DNA from: Candidatus Obscuribacter phosphatis
GTDB taxonomy: Bacteria; Cyanobacteriota; Vampirovibrionia; Obscuribacterales; Obscuribacteraceae
NCBI GenBank assembly: GCA_001899315.1
Contig: MOYA01000003.1
Location: 210,369 to 274,368, forward strand
Direction of reading: 5' to 3'
Length of the DNA stretch: 64,000 nucleotides
The position numbers were made by a program, and so were the translations under genes. This document shows, piece after piece, positions 52,414 to 61,726 of this stretch. A model generated the notes under the pieces. It saw nothing but the letters and a program-made list of their open reading frames with translations, searched no databases and was not told where the DNA came from. Positions within the stretch are counted from its first letter, which is position 1. The number at the start of each line of letters is the position of its first letter.

Positions 52414-52875
52414 TTAGCCGGCGGCTGTTTCCATCACCACTTCTAGATTAACTTCGCCCTGAACTTCAGGAGCCAGTTTAACGTGAACAGTGAAAGTGCC
52501 CAGAGCGGCGACATCTTCGTTGGTCTTTACCAATCTCTTGTCGATGGGTGCTCCGACTTCTTTCTCGATCAAGGCAGCGATTTCTTTATGGGTGATTTTG
52601 CCATAAAGCTTGCCGCCTTCACCAACGCGAGCAGCAACTTTGATTGTGCCGATATTGCTGATTTTCTCAGACAGTTCGACTGCTGCTTTGTGCAATTGCT
52701 CAGCTTTGCGGCGCAGAGCTTCCAGATCTTCTTCCCGCTTCTTCAAACTACCGGCGGATGCGACCACGGCTAGACCGCGAGGCTGAAGGAAATTGCGGAA
52801 GTAACCCGGTTTGGCTTCGACAATGTCGCCAGCCTGACCAAGCTTCTGTACTGAATGCTGCAAAATGACCTTCAT
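52414..52875 (-). CDS. rplI: 50S ribosomal protein L9
   Basis: 153 residues from ATG 52875, with GGAG 6 nt upstream; a longer upstream frame exists but lacks a ribosome site and is not in the family. Signatures: MKVILQHSVQKLGQAGDIVE, VKPGYFRNFLQPRGLAV (here EAKPGYFRNFL), then the central helix EDLEALRRKAEQLHKAAVEL and the C-domain GKLYGKITHKEIAALIEKEV. It binds 23S rRNA near the L1 stalk. Confidence 0.97.
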   Translation of the reverse strand: MKVILQHSVQKLGQAGDIVEAKPGYFRNFLQPRGLAVVASAGSLKKREEDLEALRRKAEQLHKAAVELSEKISNIGTIKVAARVGEGGKLYGKITHKEIAALIEKEVGAPIDKRLVKTNEDVAALGTFTVHVKLAPEVQGEVNLEVVMETAAG

Positions 52876-53028
52876 AACAACTCCAAACAATATATATGCG
52901 CATGCTATATGAGCATGCCAGATTACCACGCAGAACCCACCCAGGCCAACAAAAGCAATTTAAATTAGTCTGGTTTGAAAAGTCGCTTCACAAAACCCTA
53001 AAGTCTTAACTGGCAATAATCCAAGCCA

Positions 53029-53493
53029 CTAGTAATCAAGTCCTGTTTCGCGAAACATGCCACGCACCCCGGAAGGGTCGCACATAAAGCCGAAACGCTT
53101 GTAAAAGCCGTCAGTGCCGGGATCTGCATAGAGAGTCACCAGCGGAATCTTGAATTCGTCCAATTCTTTCAAGAGCTCATCCATGACAAGCCGACCAACC
53201 CCTAACTTTTGATAGTCGGGACGAACCACCATATCCCAAATTGTGGCGTTAAAAACCATATCTCCGGTGGCCCGGGCAAAGCCAATCAATTGACCCTCGT
53301 GCCAAACCGATACGACAGCCATAGAATTAGCCAAAGCTTTGACAATCAAATCCGGCTCCCGGCGACTCCAGCCCACCGAGGCGCATAGTTCCTGAACGGC
53401 TCTGGGCGGCACAGCCTTATCGTGACTGACCTTAAGATTAGGGGGCAGATCTCTGGAGTGCTCGTTTTTGCGCCAAATTCCGGATAGAACCAT
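53029..53493 (-). CDS. GNAT-family N-acetyltransferase
   Basis: 154 residues from ATG 53493. The acetyl-CoA site is VVRPDYQKLGVGRLVMDELL (motif A with the Q-x-x-G-x-G pattern), preceded by GFARATGDMVFNATIWDM and followed by VTLYADPGTDGFYKRFGF. The layout matches small GNATs of the RimI/AAC type. The substrate is unknown. It starts one nucleotide after the rlmD stop, so it is in the same operon. Confidence 0.9.
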   Translation of the reverse strand: MVLSGIWRKNEHSRDLPPNLKVSHDKAVPPRAVQELCASVGWSRREPDLIVKALANSMAVVSVWHEGQLIGFARATGDMVFNATIWDMVVRPDYQKLGVGRLVMDELLKELDEFKIPLVTLYADPGTDGFYKRFGFMCDPSGVRGMFRETGLDY

Positions 53494-53494
53494 C

Positions 53495-55018
53495 TTAAAT
53501 CCTATTTAGCAGGGCTACGGTTTCCACATGATAAGTCTGGGGGAATAAATCCACCGGCTTCACCCGAATTGTTTTATACCCATATGATGACAGTTCACCA
53601 AGGTCTTCGCCCCCTTCTCCTTGATCTTCTTCCAGAATTCGCAAGTCGCGCGCGAGTGTGGCAGGGTTGCAGCTTACATAAATAATATTGCGCGGTCCGA
53701 ATTGTTTAATAGCCTGCAAAACACGGGCGTCCACCCCTTTGCGCGGCGGGTCCAAGACCAGCAAATCAATTTCAGGGCGATTCTTGAGCAATTCCTCCAA
53801 GGCGTCTTCCACTTTGGAAGCCAAGAAATTGAGATTGCTAAGCCCATTCAACTCGGCATTGGCCTGCCCGTCCTTCACCGCCTCTTCATTCTCTTCAATG
53901 GCAAACATTTCGCCAGCCAGATGTGAGAGCCAAATAGCGATTGTACCCACCCCGGCATAGGCATCTACGATTGTGGCGTGACTGTGCACACCGTGTACAG
54001 CCTGGGCGGCCATGTCGTGCACTATTTCTAAAAGCTTTACTGCCTGTCGGCTATTTACCTGGAAGAAACTCTCGGAAGAGAGCCTGAAAGTCAGCCCTTT
54101 CTGTAATACTGCCGGCAGGTCATGACGATTCGTCTGCAGCACTTCTTCGATATAGTCTTTACCGAGAACATTGAGAGTGGTATCGCCCATGATGCGATTG
54201 CCGCTCTGTTTGTTGAAATTCAAAGAGACCCCTTCGACCTCTTCCACCTCGCCCATCAGATCTTGTGCAATGCTGGTAAACACCTGCAAATACTCGTCTT
54301 TGGCAAAGTCACGATATTTCATCGGCTCATGATTGACGACAAAGGTGACCAGCATTTTCTGCTTGGCGAAACTCATGCGCACATGTAAGTGCCTAAGCAA
54401 ACCCCGATGCCGGTGCTCGTCATAAACCGAAAGTTTGTATTTGCGCACTAGATTGCGCACGCTGTGCAAAACTCGGTCCATCACCTGGGGCTGAATCGAG
54501 CAACTCTCGATATTGACCAAACGGTGGCTTTCATATTCATAATAGCCGGCCAAAGTTTTGCCATTTTGAAACTGAAAGGGAAACTGCGCCTTATTGCGAT
54601 AATGCCAGGGGTCAGACTCGACTATTGGCTCTAAAATCTTAGCCAATCTTTCGTCATCGAAAATCTTGCCACCGGAAAGATGCCGGAGAGCTTGCCTAAC
54701 CAGACTAGATTTGGAGCGCAACTGCTCGGCATAATTCATATTCTGCCACTGGCAGCCGCCGCAACGCTCAAAATGAGTACATTCAGCCTTAACGCGCTCG
54801 GTAGAGGGCGACAAAACCTCTTCAATAGAGGCTCTGGCAAAATCTTTTCTCACATCAAAGAGCTTGACCTTGAGTTTGTCGCCGACCACCGCTCTTTCAA
54901 TAAAGACCGGCAGACCTTCTACTTTAGCCAGTCCAGCGCCGCCGCCGGCCATCGATTCAATCTCGACATCAATGAGAGTATCTCTTTCAAGATTATGCGC
55001 CTGTCTTATCTTAGCCAA
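53495..55018 (-). CDS. rlmD: 23S rRNA (uracil-C5)-methyltransferase, RlmD/RumA type
   Basis: 507 residues from TTG 55018 with a GGAAA-type ribosome site. A TRAM domain (about 10-70) precedes the iron-sulfur motif C-x5-CGGC, seen in CTHFERCGGCQWQNM. The SAM site is VVDAYAGVGTIAIWL-like (IVDAYAGVGTIAIWLSHLAG), with LDPPRKGVDARVLQ and the catalytic YVSCNPATLARDL. It methylates a uracil in 23S rRNA; U1939 versus U747 (RlmC) specificity cannot be read from sequence alone. It heads an operon with the GNAT gene. Confidence 0.9.
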   Translation of the reverse strand: MAKIRQAHNLERDTLIDVEIESMAGGGAGLAKVEGLPVFIERAVVGDKLKVKLFDVRKDFARASIEEVLSPSTERVKAECTHFERCGGCQWQNMNYAEQLRSKSSLVRQALRHLSGGKIFDDERLAKILEPIVESDPWHYRNKAQFPFQFQNGKTLAGYYEYESHRLVNIESCSIQPQVMDRVLHSVRNLVRKYKLSVYDEHRHRGLLRHLHVRMSFAKQKMLVTFVVNHEPMKYRDFAKDEYLQVFTSIAQDLMGEVEEVEGVSLNFNKQSGNRIMGDTTLNVLGKDYIEEVLQTNRHDLPAVLQKGLTFRLSSESFFQVNSRQAVKLLEIVHDMAAQAVHGVHSHATIVDAYAGVGTIAIWLSHLAGEMFAIEENEEAVKDGQANAELNGLSNLNFLASKVEDALEELLKNRPEIDLLVLDPPRKGVDARVLQAIKQFGPRNIIYVSCNPATLARDLRILEEDQGEGGEDLGELSSYGYKTIRVKPVDLFPQTYHVETVALLNRI

Positions 55019-55167
55019 CTTTTTCCTGCCTGCCCCTGATACTAATTACGAACCAATTTCAAATTAATCACTAACTAAACAAACAAATCTAATCTAAACT
55101 AATCCAAACTAAGCGAGCGAAATTGCAAAAGCCAATTTCTGTCTATGCCAAAAACCGCCTAGACCAG

Positions 55168-56136
55168 CTAGTCTAACAGAGATCTATCGGTGCGTCCGCT
55201 TATCTTCAGCTTCTTAATATCGCCGCCAGTATCACCGACAGTATCAAAAGAAGAATCAAGTAAAGTACCTAAACCACGCCCATTGTCATAATCTAGGCCG
55301 GCTTGCTCGAGCCCTTCGTCAAGCCCGGCCACCACCGAAAGCCCAAGTCCGGCTTCGAGTTCTTCAAGCTTCTCTGATAGTTCTTGGCGGCTACTGCGAC
55401 CACTGCGCACTTGGTCTTCAATCAAGAAAAACTTGCCCTTGAGAAGGCGCTGGTCAAACTGACTGCAAGCCAATTTTTCATATAAAGCCTTGCGCCTGGC
55501 TCGATAGGGTCCATTTTGCAAGGGCGGCATGGCTAAGATCTCGGCATAGGTCTTACCGCGATAGGCAGTTAGGCTATTCCTTTCAATCTTTGTCAGGGTG
55601 ACGCACTTAAGCACGGCATCTTCGTCTAGATAACGCTGGGCAAAGCAATCGACAGCAGCCCTATCGACCACTAAACGATAAAAATGGCTCTGGTCTGATG
55701 GGCTATAAAAGTCGCAGCTAAGCGCCTGCATCCAGCTAAAGCGCCCAGAAAGCAGACGAGCAATCAATACTGTATCTATTTTGAGGTCAGCCAAACCGGC
55801 TCTCTTATCTCTATAAATGGTGAGGCGAATCTCGCCCTTGCCTCGGTCTATCGACACAAGCTCTGGACCGGCAAGTCTAGCCATCTTGCCAAGCTGACTT
55901 TGGGTCAGAACCATTCTAATCTGATTCTGCAAAGTCGAATAATTGCTTGAATAACTGCCAGCATTGGCAGCGACATAAAGACCAGAGCCAGACAGAGACT
56001 TATCTATAGCTTGGCCAGAAGCTTGGTCAGATTGATAATTTCCTATAGATTTGGCGGCTGCCAGTGGCGCAAAGCCAATAGAGAGCGACAAAAGCGCCAT
56101 CACATAAGAAAATCCAGCGATATAAAGACGATTCAT
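55168..56136 (-). CDS. Secreted hypothetical protein, 322 aa
   Basis: Start ATG 56136 gives MNRLYIAGFSYVMALLSLSI and then GFAPLAAAKS, a good Sec signal cleaved after AAA; an ATG at 56202 would hide it. The mature protein is soluble with several segments such as IRMVLTQSQLGKMARLAGPE, ALSCDFYSPSDQSHFYRLVV and YRGKTYAEILAMPPLQNGPY. The end is acidic and disordered. Four Cys. No enzyme motif is recognised. Divergent from the SbcD-like gene. Confidence 0.6.
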   Translation of the reverse strand: MNRLYIAGFSYVMALLSLSIGFAPLAAAKSIGNYQSDQASGQAIDKSLSGSGLYVAANAGSYSSNYSTLQNQIRMVLTQSQLGKMARLAGPELVSIDRGKGEIRLTIYRDKRAGLADLKIDTVLIARLLSGRFSWMQALSCDFYSPSDQSHFYRLVVDRAAVDCFAQRYLDEDAVLKCVTLTKIERNSLTAYRGKTYAEILAMPPLQNGPYRARRKALYEKLACSQFDQRLLKGKFFLIEDQVRSGRSSRQELSEKLEELEAGLGLSVVAGLDEGLEQAGLDYDNGRGLGTLLDSSFDTVGDTGGDIKKLKISGRTDRSLLD

Positions 56137-56213
56137 TGCAGGCAGAGCAAGAACACCAAAGATTAAATAGATGCCATTTATTAGACGCCATAAATCTACC
56201 ATATAATGAGCGA

Positions 56214-57506
56214 ATGGCCACAGATAGCGACAAAAATAGAAATATCAACAAAATTACTATGGTCCATGTCTCCGACATCCACTTTGGATCAGGAGAGAGT
56301 CATGGACGCCTCAATCCCGACACCGGATTGAATATTAGATTTGAAGACTTTGTACTGGCCTTGAAAAAGGCTGTGGACTACACCATTGAAAATCAAATCG
56401 ATGTCTTCCTCTTTTCGGGAGACGCTTATCGCAATGCCTCTCCCGAGCCGATTTATCAAAAGATGTTTGCCCGCGAGCTAAATCGACTCTCCAAGCACGA
56501 AGTCAAGACCATCTTGGTAGTAGGTAATCACGACCAGCTCTTGCGATCTACCCAAAGCCATGCCATGTCTGTCTTTCAGAGTCTAGAAGTACCAGACATG
56601 TTAATCGTGGACAAACCGATGATGCTTGAAATAGAAACCAAGCACGGTCCCTTTCAACTAATCGGTCTGCCTCATATCACCAGGCACAATTTAGCCAGTC
56701 TGGAAAAGTATAAAGATGCAAGCGCTCAAGAAATTGACCGTGTCTTAGCCCAGCATGTAGAGAGCCTACTTGCCGGCTTTTTCAGCAAGCTGGACAAGAG
56801 CAAACCCTGTGTGGTCACTGCCCATATGAGCACCGACAAAGCGCTGGCTGGTATCGAAGAAGAACTATTGGTCGGCTATACCATGACTTTCCCCACCGAG
56901 ATGTTTATCTATGACGGTGTCGACTATGTGGCGCTAGGGCACATCCACAAATATCAAATACTAAGAGAGAAAGATCCAGCCATAGTCTATGCCGGCTCAC
57001 TTGAAAGAGTAGATTTCGGCGAAGAAAAAGAGGACAAAGGTTTCGTCAAAGTAGACCTAATCAGGGGGGCTACTACATTCTCATACCAGTCGATATCACC
57101 GCGCCCATTCATCACAGTTGAGCTTGACCTAACCAAAAACAGAGAAAATCTAGAGAGCGACCGACTCACCGAGAAACTCATTCAGGCAGTACGCCGCGAG
57201 ATATTACCAGGCTGTGTCTTGCGACTGAAGTGCAAGATAGGCGCCGAAGATCTCAAACAAATCAACGAAGACCGCTTGAAAGAATCGGCGAGCGAGGCTC
57301 TCTCGTTCAAACTGCAATTGGAAGTGGTACCCGAACATGCCCGCAGCCGCATTCCACAGCTGACCGAAGCTTCAGTGCTTTCGCCAATAAAGGCGCTCGA
57401 TACTTATCTAAGTGAAGTGGCGCCAGACAGAAAAGAGAGACTACTTGAGCGCACTCGTTTGATGATGAACAAACTTGCCGCCGAAACCGGCAGCGAGACT
57501 TTATAA
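56214..57506 (+). CDS. SbcD/Mre11-like metallophosphoesterase (DNA repair exonuclease)
   Basis: 430 residues from ATG 56214; an earlier ATG (56136) is less likely. The metallophosphoesterase motifs appear in order: MVHVSDIHFG (D-x-H), LFSGDAYRN (GD), LVVGNHDQ (GNHD), VVTAHMS (H) and ALGHIHKYQ (GHxH). All metal ligands are present. The C-terminal 170 residues form the capping region of SbcD-type nucleases. SbcD normally works with the SbcC ATPase, which is not adjacent. Stands between surface-related genes, with TATAAT 7 nt before the ATG. Confidence 0.88.
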   Translation: MATDSDKNRNINKITMVHVSDIHFGSGESHGRLNPDTGLNIRFEDFVLALKKAVDYTIENQIDVFLFSGDAYRNASPEPIYQKMFARELNRLSKHEVKTILVVGNHDQLLRSTQSHAMSVFQSLEVPDMLIVDKPMMLEIETKHGPFQLIGLPHITRHNLASLEKYKDASAQEIDRVLAQHVESLLAGFFSKLDKSKPCVVTAHMSTDKALAGIEEELLVGYTMTFPTEMFIYDGVDYVALGHIHKYQILREKDPAIVYAGSLERVDFGEEKEDKGFVKVDLIRGATTFSYQSISPRPFITVELDLTKNRENLESDRLTEKLIQAVRREILPGCVLRLKCKIGAEDLKQINEDRLKESASEALSFKLQLEVVPEHARSRIPQLTEASVLSPIKALDTYLSEVAPDRKERLLERTRLMMNKLAAETGSETL

Positions 57507-57516
57507 TAAATCACCT

Positions 57517-58719
57517 TTATTTAGCAAGGCGCTCGTAGACCTTAGCAGCCAATTGCTCAGCCACCCATTCATGCATGACTGCAGTAAAATGCCCGCCCGA
57601 TGAAAAATTAGTGCCATCATCGGTAGTACTACCGGACCAGCGCCGATAGCGCTCATCCAAATTGAGAACTTCCACCTTCATATCTTTAGCCGAGCGAGCG
57701 AGCAAGTCGCTTTCAATCTGATTATCAGTGAGAGTGTGCTGGCAGGGGCGAATCATAGGTGTGCGCAAAATCATAAAGTCAGAGCCATCGCTGCGACATT
57801 GCCTGGCAAAGTTAAATAGTTGAGCGTCCATCATATACCAATAGCATTTGGTAAAGTTGGCTCTGGTTTCATCGGTGGGCAGCCCACTGGCAGCAGGCTG
57901 CGCCTTGGGGGCAAAACTAAGCAGTAAGTCTGGATTTTCTAGGAAGCGTCCAAACTGCTCACGCATCACCGAAATAACGCCCCAGATGCGACTATTGGCT
58001 CTAAGCCAATCAAAGGACAACATGCGCCGCCCTGCCGCCGACTGAAAATATTCACGCACACAAGTATCGTCATAAGTAACATGACGGCTATAGTCGGCAA
58101 ACAAAACCGGACGAACAAAAAGTAGATTGTCTGTGGTCATGGGCAAAAGTTTTGAAACTTCTTCCACACGGCAATTGTGAATGACAAGATCGGGCTTAAA
58201 CTGACTGCCCAAGACTTTATAGCGCAGATAAGATTGGGCGGTCGAATAATTAGAAACGCCAAAATTGAGCACTTCCACCTTGAAGTTTCGACCGTCGCGT
58301 CCCAGGCGCTCGTTTAATTTTTCTTGCAACCGCGAGAGAAAATTAGCGCGGCGCGCCACTTGCAGCGACTCAACATAAGAGTCTCCAAAAATAGCTATCC
58401 TATAGACTCCTTTAGGCTTCTCTTTTTTGACTTCATCGTTTTGCATGGCAAAACTATTGATCTTAAATTGACCAAAACCTTCTTTGCGCTGGGTGACGCG
58501 CTTTCCGGCGATGAGGTTATACCCCAGATAACGGTCGGGTCTGATATGTTCACTATCACCAACACCGACAATATAAGAGAAAGCTTCCAGGGCAAAAATG
58601 AGACAAACCAAGTAAACAAGCCCTTGCCCTAAAGAAAAAAGAAGCGCAGACGGTCGCTTCTGCACCGCCTTTGGTGACAAGCCAATCTCTTTTTTACGCT
58701 CGATATCAAGTATGGTCAT
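57517..58719 (-). CDS. SGNH-like membrane-anchored protein of the MBOAT operon
   Basis: 400 residues from ATG 58719 (GTG 58725 also possible). One membrane span near residues 28-50 (LLFSLGQGLVYLVCLIFALE). The SGNH fold starts at YRIAIFGDSYVESLQVA (Ser in GDS); VLNFGVSNYSTAQSYLRY gives the Gly block and SGGHFTAVMHEWVAEQLA the candidate catalytic His near the end. It follows the MBOAT gene by 15 nt on the same strand. This pairing is like AlgI/AlgX or WssH/WssI, in which acetyl groups cross the membrane and are passed to a polysaccharide. The substrate is not known. Confidence 0.8.
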   Translation of the reverse strand: MTILDIERKKEIGLSPKAVQKRPSALLFSLGQGLVYLVCLIFALEAFSYIVGVGDSEHIRPDRYLGYNLIAGKRVTQRKEGFGQFKINSFAMQNDEVKKEKPKGVYRIAIFGDSYVESLQVARRANFLSRLQEKLNERLGRDGRNFKVEVLNFGVSNYSTAQSYLRYKVLGSQFKPDLVIHNCRVEEVSKLLPMTTDNLLFVRPVLFADYSRHVTYDDTCVREYFQSAAGRRMLSFDWLRANSRIWGVISVMREQFGRFLENPDLLLSFAPKAQPAASGLPTDETRANFTKCYWYMMDAQLFNFARQCRSDGSDFMILRTPMIRPCQHTLTDNQIESDLLARSAKDMKVEVLNLDERYRRWSGSTTDDGTNFSSGGHFTAVMHEWVAEQLAAKVYERLAK

Positions 58720-58734
58720 AGTCACTCAATCTGG

Positions 58735-60213
58735 CTAGAAGGCAAAGTAAATAAAGGGAGAGGCAGCATTGGGCGCGAAGGAAACAGCCAAGAAAAAGAC
58801 CGCCAAATAAAGCAAAGCCCTGGCTGGAATGCGGGGTGCAGCCAAGTTTTTGAAAGTCGCAGGCAAGAGCGGAGCCAGCCGAGAGCAATTATCGACAATA
58901 AGTCTATAAATCGAATATGAAAGCAAGACAGAGATAACCGAACTGTGCTGGATTTCACCGTAAAGTGTGAAAGGCAGGGACAGCGAATGCCCAGTGGGAA
59001 GCATGGCCTGCAAAACTCGCAGAGCTTCACTCATACTTTCGGCACGGAAGAAAACCCAACCAACAAGCACAAAAAGGAAAGTAGAGACTATTGAAATAAC
59101 AGTACCTAGTTTGCCGCTGTGAAACTGGCGCAAGCTTTCAGCCAAGCTTGACTGCTCTTTTAGATAATGATCGTAGGTGTGACTGAAAATAAGCCCCAGC
59201 CCGTGGAAAGCGCCCCAGACAACAAAATGCCAGGAAGCACCATGCCAGAGTCCGCCCAAAAGCATGGTCATGAACAAGTTGAAATAACGTCGATAAACGC
59301 CGACTCTGTTTCCGCCCAAGGCAATATAGAGATAATCGCGCAGCCAGGTAGACAGCGATATATGCCAACGCTTCCAGAAATCAGAAAGGTTTTTAGCAAG
59401 ATAGGGATAGTTGAAGTTGTCGGGCAAATCAAAGCCCATCATCAGAGCCGAACCGCGCCCCATATCGGTATAGCCTGAAAAGTCGCAATAAATTTGAATA
59501 GCAAAAGCGAGAGCCGAAACCCAAGCATCGGCACAGCCTAGAGTATGCATCGAAAAGCCGTGGGCGACTAGATTAGAGAGATTGTCTGCTATGGCTATTT
59601 TCTTGAACAGACCCTGCAATAAAAGAGCCAATCCTTTTTCGAAAAGAGCAGCGCTAAAGACCCGCCGCTCTTCCAGTTGCTTGACGAACTGCTGATAACG
59701 CTTGATCGGTCCGGCAATCTGAGAGGGGAAGAAAGCGGCAAACAAAGAAAAATTGATGAAGTTCTTGACCGGGCTGGAACCGCGATGCACATCAACTACA
59801 TAATGAATAAATTCAAATACAAAAAAGGAGATACCCAGAGGCAAGAGCACATGCTGCAGGGGAAAGGCGCTGACATTCAAACTAAGCCAGGGCTGAGCGA
59901 GAGCTTTATTGATTGAAGCCAGGAAGAAATCGGTGTATTTGAAATAACAAAGGGTGGAAAGATTGAGCAGAACGGCAAGAGCGAGCAGCCCTTTGCCGAA
60001 AGGCTTCTCACGAAAGGCGCCGATGGCCAGACCAAATAAGTAATTGCCCACGGTCAAGGCAAACAAAAGCAGACCATAGGCTGGAATCCAGCTCATGTAG
60101 AAGTAATAGCTGGCAATAAAAAGCAAAAGCGAGCGAAAGCGATGGGGCAAGAGCCAGAAGAGGGCCAAAACCACAGGAAAGAAGAGCAGGTAGGCGACGC
60201 TGCTGAATAACAA
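58735..60213 (-). CDS. MBOAT-family O-acyltransferase (AlgI-like)
   Basis: 492 residues from ATG 60213-type start at the first codon. About ten membrane spans. Signatures: SYYFYMSWIPAYGLLLFALT, QIAGPIKRYQQFVKQL, CDFSGYTDMGRGSALMMGFD, FWKRWHISLSTWLRDYLYIA LGG-type segment, and the catalytic His in GLWHGASWHFVVWGAFHG. It moves acyl (usually acetyl) groups from the cytoplasm to a surface polymer. The SGNH gene behind it is the likely partner. The operon is divergent from the second SGNH gene (82 nt between starts). Confidence 0.93.
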   Translation of the reverse strand: MLFSSVAYLLFFPVVLALFWLLPHRFRSLLLFIASYYFYMSWIPAYGLLLFALTVGNYLFGLAIGAFREKPFGKGLLALAVLLNLSTLCYFKYTDFFLASINKALAQPWLSLNVSAFPLQHVLLPLGISFFVFEFIHYVVDVHRGSSPVKNFINFSLFAAFFPSQIAGPIKRYQQFVKQLEERRVFSAALFEKGLALLLQGLFKKIAIADNLSNLVAHGFSMHTLGCADAWVSALAFAIQIYCDFSGYTDMGRGSALMMGFDLPDNFNYPYLAKNLSDFWKRWHISLSTWLRDYLYIALGGNRVGVYRRYFNLFMTMLLGGLWHGASWHFVVWGAFHGLGLIFSHTYDHYLKEQSSLAESLRQFHSGKLGTVISIVSTFLFVLVGWVFFRAESMSEALRVLQAMLPTGHSLSLPFTLYGEIQHSSVISVLLSYSIYRLIVDNCSRLAPLLPATFKNLAAPRIPARALLYLAVFFLAVSFAPNAASPFIYFAF

Positions 60214-60295
60214 GAGTTACTTCCTCGTACCGCCTGACAATCTTAGCAATGTGCGCAGCGCCCGACCTTGACAAAACCTAATATAAATTTGGTGT

Positions 60296-61726
60296 ATGAG
60301 ATCTTTTAAAAAGGAGTTGGTGGCGCACCGTGCTACTATCAACTGCTTACTGACAACAGTGGGAGTAATCTGCACAGCCAGCATGCCGTCCACCAAACTG
60401 CCAGCCAAAGCAAGCCAAAGTCAACCGGCAACCGAACCGGCTCAGCTGAACGCGCCCCAGAACTCTACTAAGACATCAATACAGCCGCAGCCAGTTTGGC
60501 GCAGGCTGCCAGCCCGCATCTTTTCCAGCACAGCCTTGATACTGGCTTTTATCCTGGCAGGCTTGCTCTTTCAGGTCTACAGTCAATATCCTTGGCGCCG
60601 CCTGGCTGCTTTAGATAGCTCGATCTGGCTTGTGGAATGGGCTTGCCAGGCACCGGAATATATCTACGGCAAAGAAAATCGCGACTTAGTGATCTTGGGC
60701 AGTTCGCTTATTCTCGCTCCCAGTCAACGGTTGCACGATATGGAAGAGCGCAGAAAAGACTCAGCCCATGCCGAGCCGATCATTCCTAAAGGCGACATAT
60801 ACAAACAAGAGCTCAGTAAAATCACAGGTCATGAGCCAAGTGTCAAAGTATTAGCTGTGCCGGGAGCCATGGTCTCAGACCAGCTCAAGATTGTGCAGCA
60901 CTTAGCCAGAGAAGGCAAAAAGCCGAAACTCCTGGTTTTTACCTGTGCTCCGCGCGATTTCATCGCCAATGATGTCGGAGATGATCCCGACTTTACACCC
61001 ATAGGCAGAGTTTTTCATTTTTCAGCCCTAGACCGAAACCTTGGTCAAGACTTGCTCAACAGCAAAAATCCTCTCCAAGCCTGGGCAAAGGTGGAAGAAT
61101 TCGGCAAAGCCCATCTCAACTTTATAGACGCAGTCAGACGTATTTATCTGCGCCAAGCCAAAGACTGGAGCGCGGCAGTGACCGGGCATCCTGTAGCACT
61201 TAGACCTATACAGTCGGTAGAGTCGGTAGAGTCAGTAGAGTCAGTAGAGTCAGCAACTGCTCCACAAGAACAAGCACAAGCAACAGCAGCGCCGGTTCAG
61301 TCGGGCTCTGGCAATATTGTGCAAAGCGAACTGCAAAAAGATTTGGAACTATACAGAAGCCGCTATTTGCCTCTAAACGAAAAGAGACTGGCAAGACAAC
61401 TGGGCTATCTAGATGAAATGCTCAAGCTAGCGAGAGAGGCTAATTACGAGGTTTTGTTGGTAGGCATGCCGCTCACAAAAGAAAATATTGCTATTTTAGG
61501 TCAAGATGCATATAGCCGAATGCAAGACCGCATTGCCGCAGTTGCCCGTAAGTACCAAGTAACACTGCTAGAATTTAATCAAAATTCCAAAGCTCTCTAC
61601 CAGTCGCAAGAGTTTGCCGATTCGGTTCACTTAAACGAAAACGGCTCCCGAGCTTTTGTCAAAGACTTTTGTCAGAAAGTTTCTGCCAGTGCTACATATA
61701 CAAAGGTTCTTAATGCTAGGCACTAA
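60296..61726 (+). CDS. Second SGNH-like membrane-anchored protein
   Basis: 476 residues from ATG 60296. Residues 1-70 are Gln/Pro-rich and soluble; one span at about 77-97 (IFSSTALILAFILAGLLFQV). SGNH-like blocks follow: DLVILGSSLILAPSQRLHD (GSS in place of GDS), VLAVPGAMVSDQLKIVQHL, and C-terminal EFADSVHLNENGSRAF with the D-x-x-H pair. The family resembles DUF1574-type proteins of cyanobacteria and spirochaetes. Residues 307-318 are four VES repeats. The lipoprotein gene overlaps the 3' end. Probably modifies or anchors surface glycans; not proven. Confidence 0.75.
   Translation: MRSFKKELVAHRATINCLLTTVGVICTASMPSTKLPAKASQSQPATEPAQLNAPQNSTKTSIQPQPVWRRLPARIFSSTALILAFILAGLLFQVYSQYPWRRLAALDSSIWLVEWACQAPEYIYGKENRDLVILGSSLILAPSQRLHDMEERRKDSAHAEPIIPKGDIYKQELSKITGHEPSVKVLAVPGAMVSDQLKIVQHLAREGKKPKLLVFTCAPRDFIANDVGDDPDFTPIGRVFHFSALDRNLGQDLLNSKNPLQAWAKVEEFGKAHLNFIDAVRRIYLRQAKDWSAAVTGHPVALRPIQSVESVESVESVESATAPQEQAQATAAPVQSGSGNIVQSELQKDLELYRSRYLPLNEKRLARQLGYLDEMLKLAREANYEVLLVGMPLTKENIAILGQDAYSRMQDRIAAVARKYQVTLLEFNQNSKALYQSQEFADSVHLNENGSRAFVKDFCQKVSASATYTKVLNARH
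61214..61249 (+). repeat. Coding 9-bp repeat, four units
   Basis: Four tandem 9-bp units TC[GA]GTAGAG encode VES-type tripeptides in the middle of the SGNH-like protein. Units 1-2 and 3-4 are identical pairs. The frame is kept. Confidence 0.85.
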
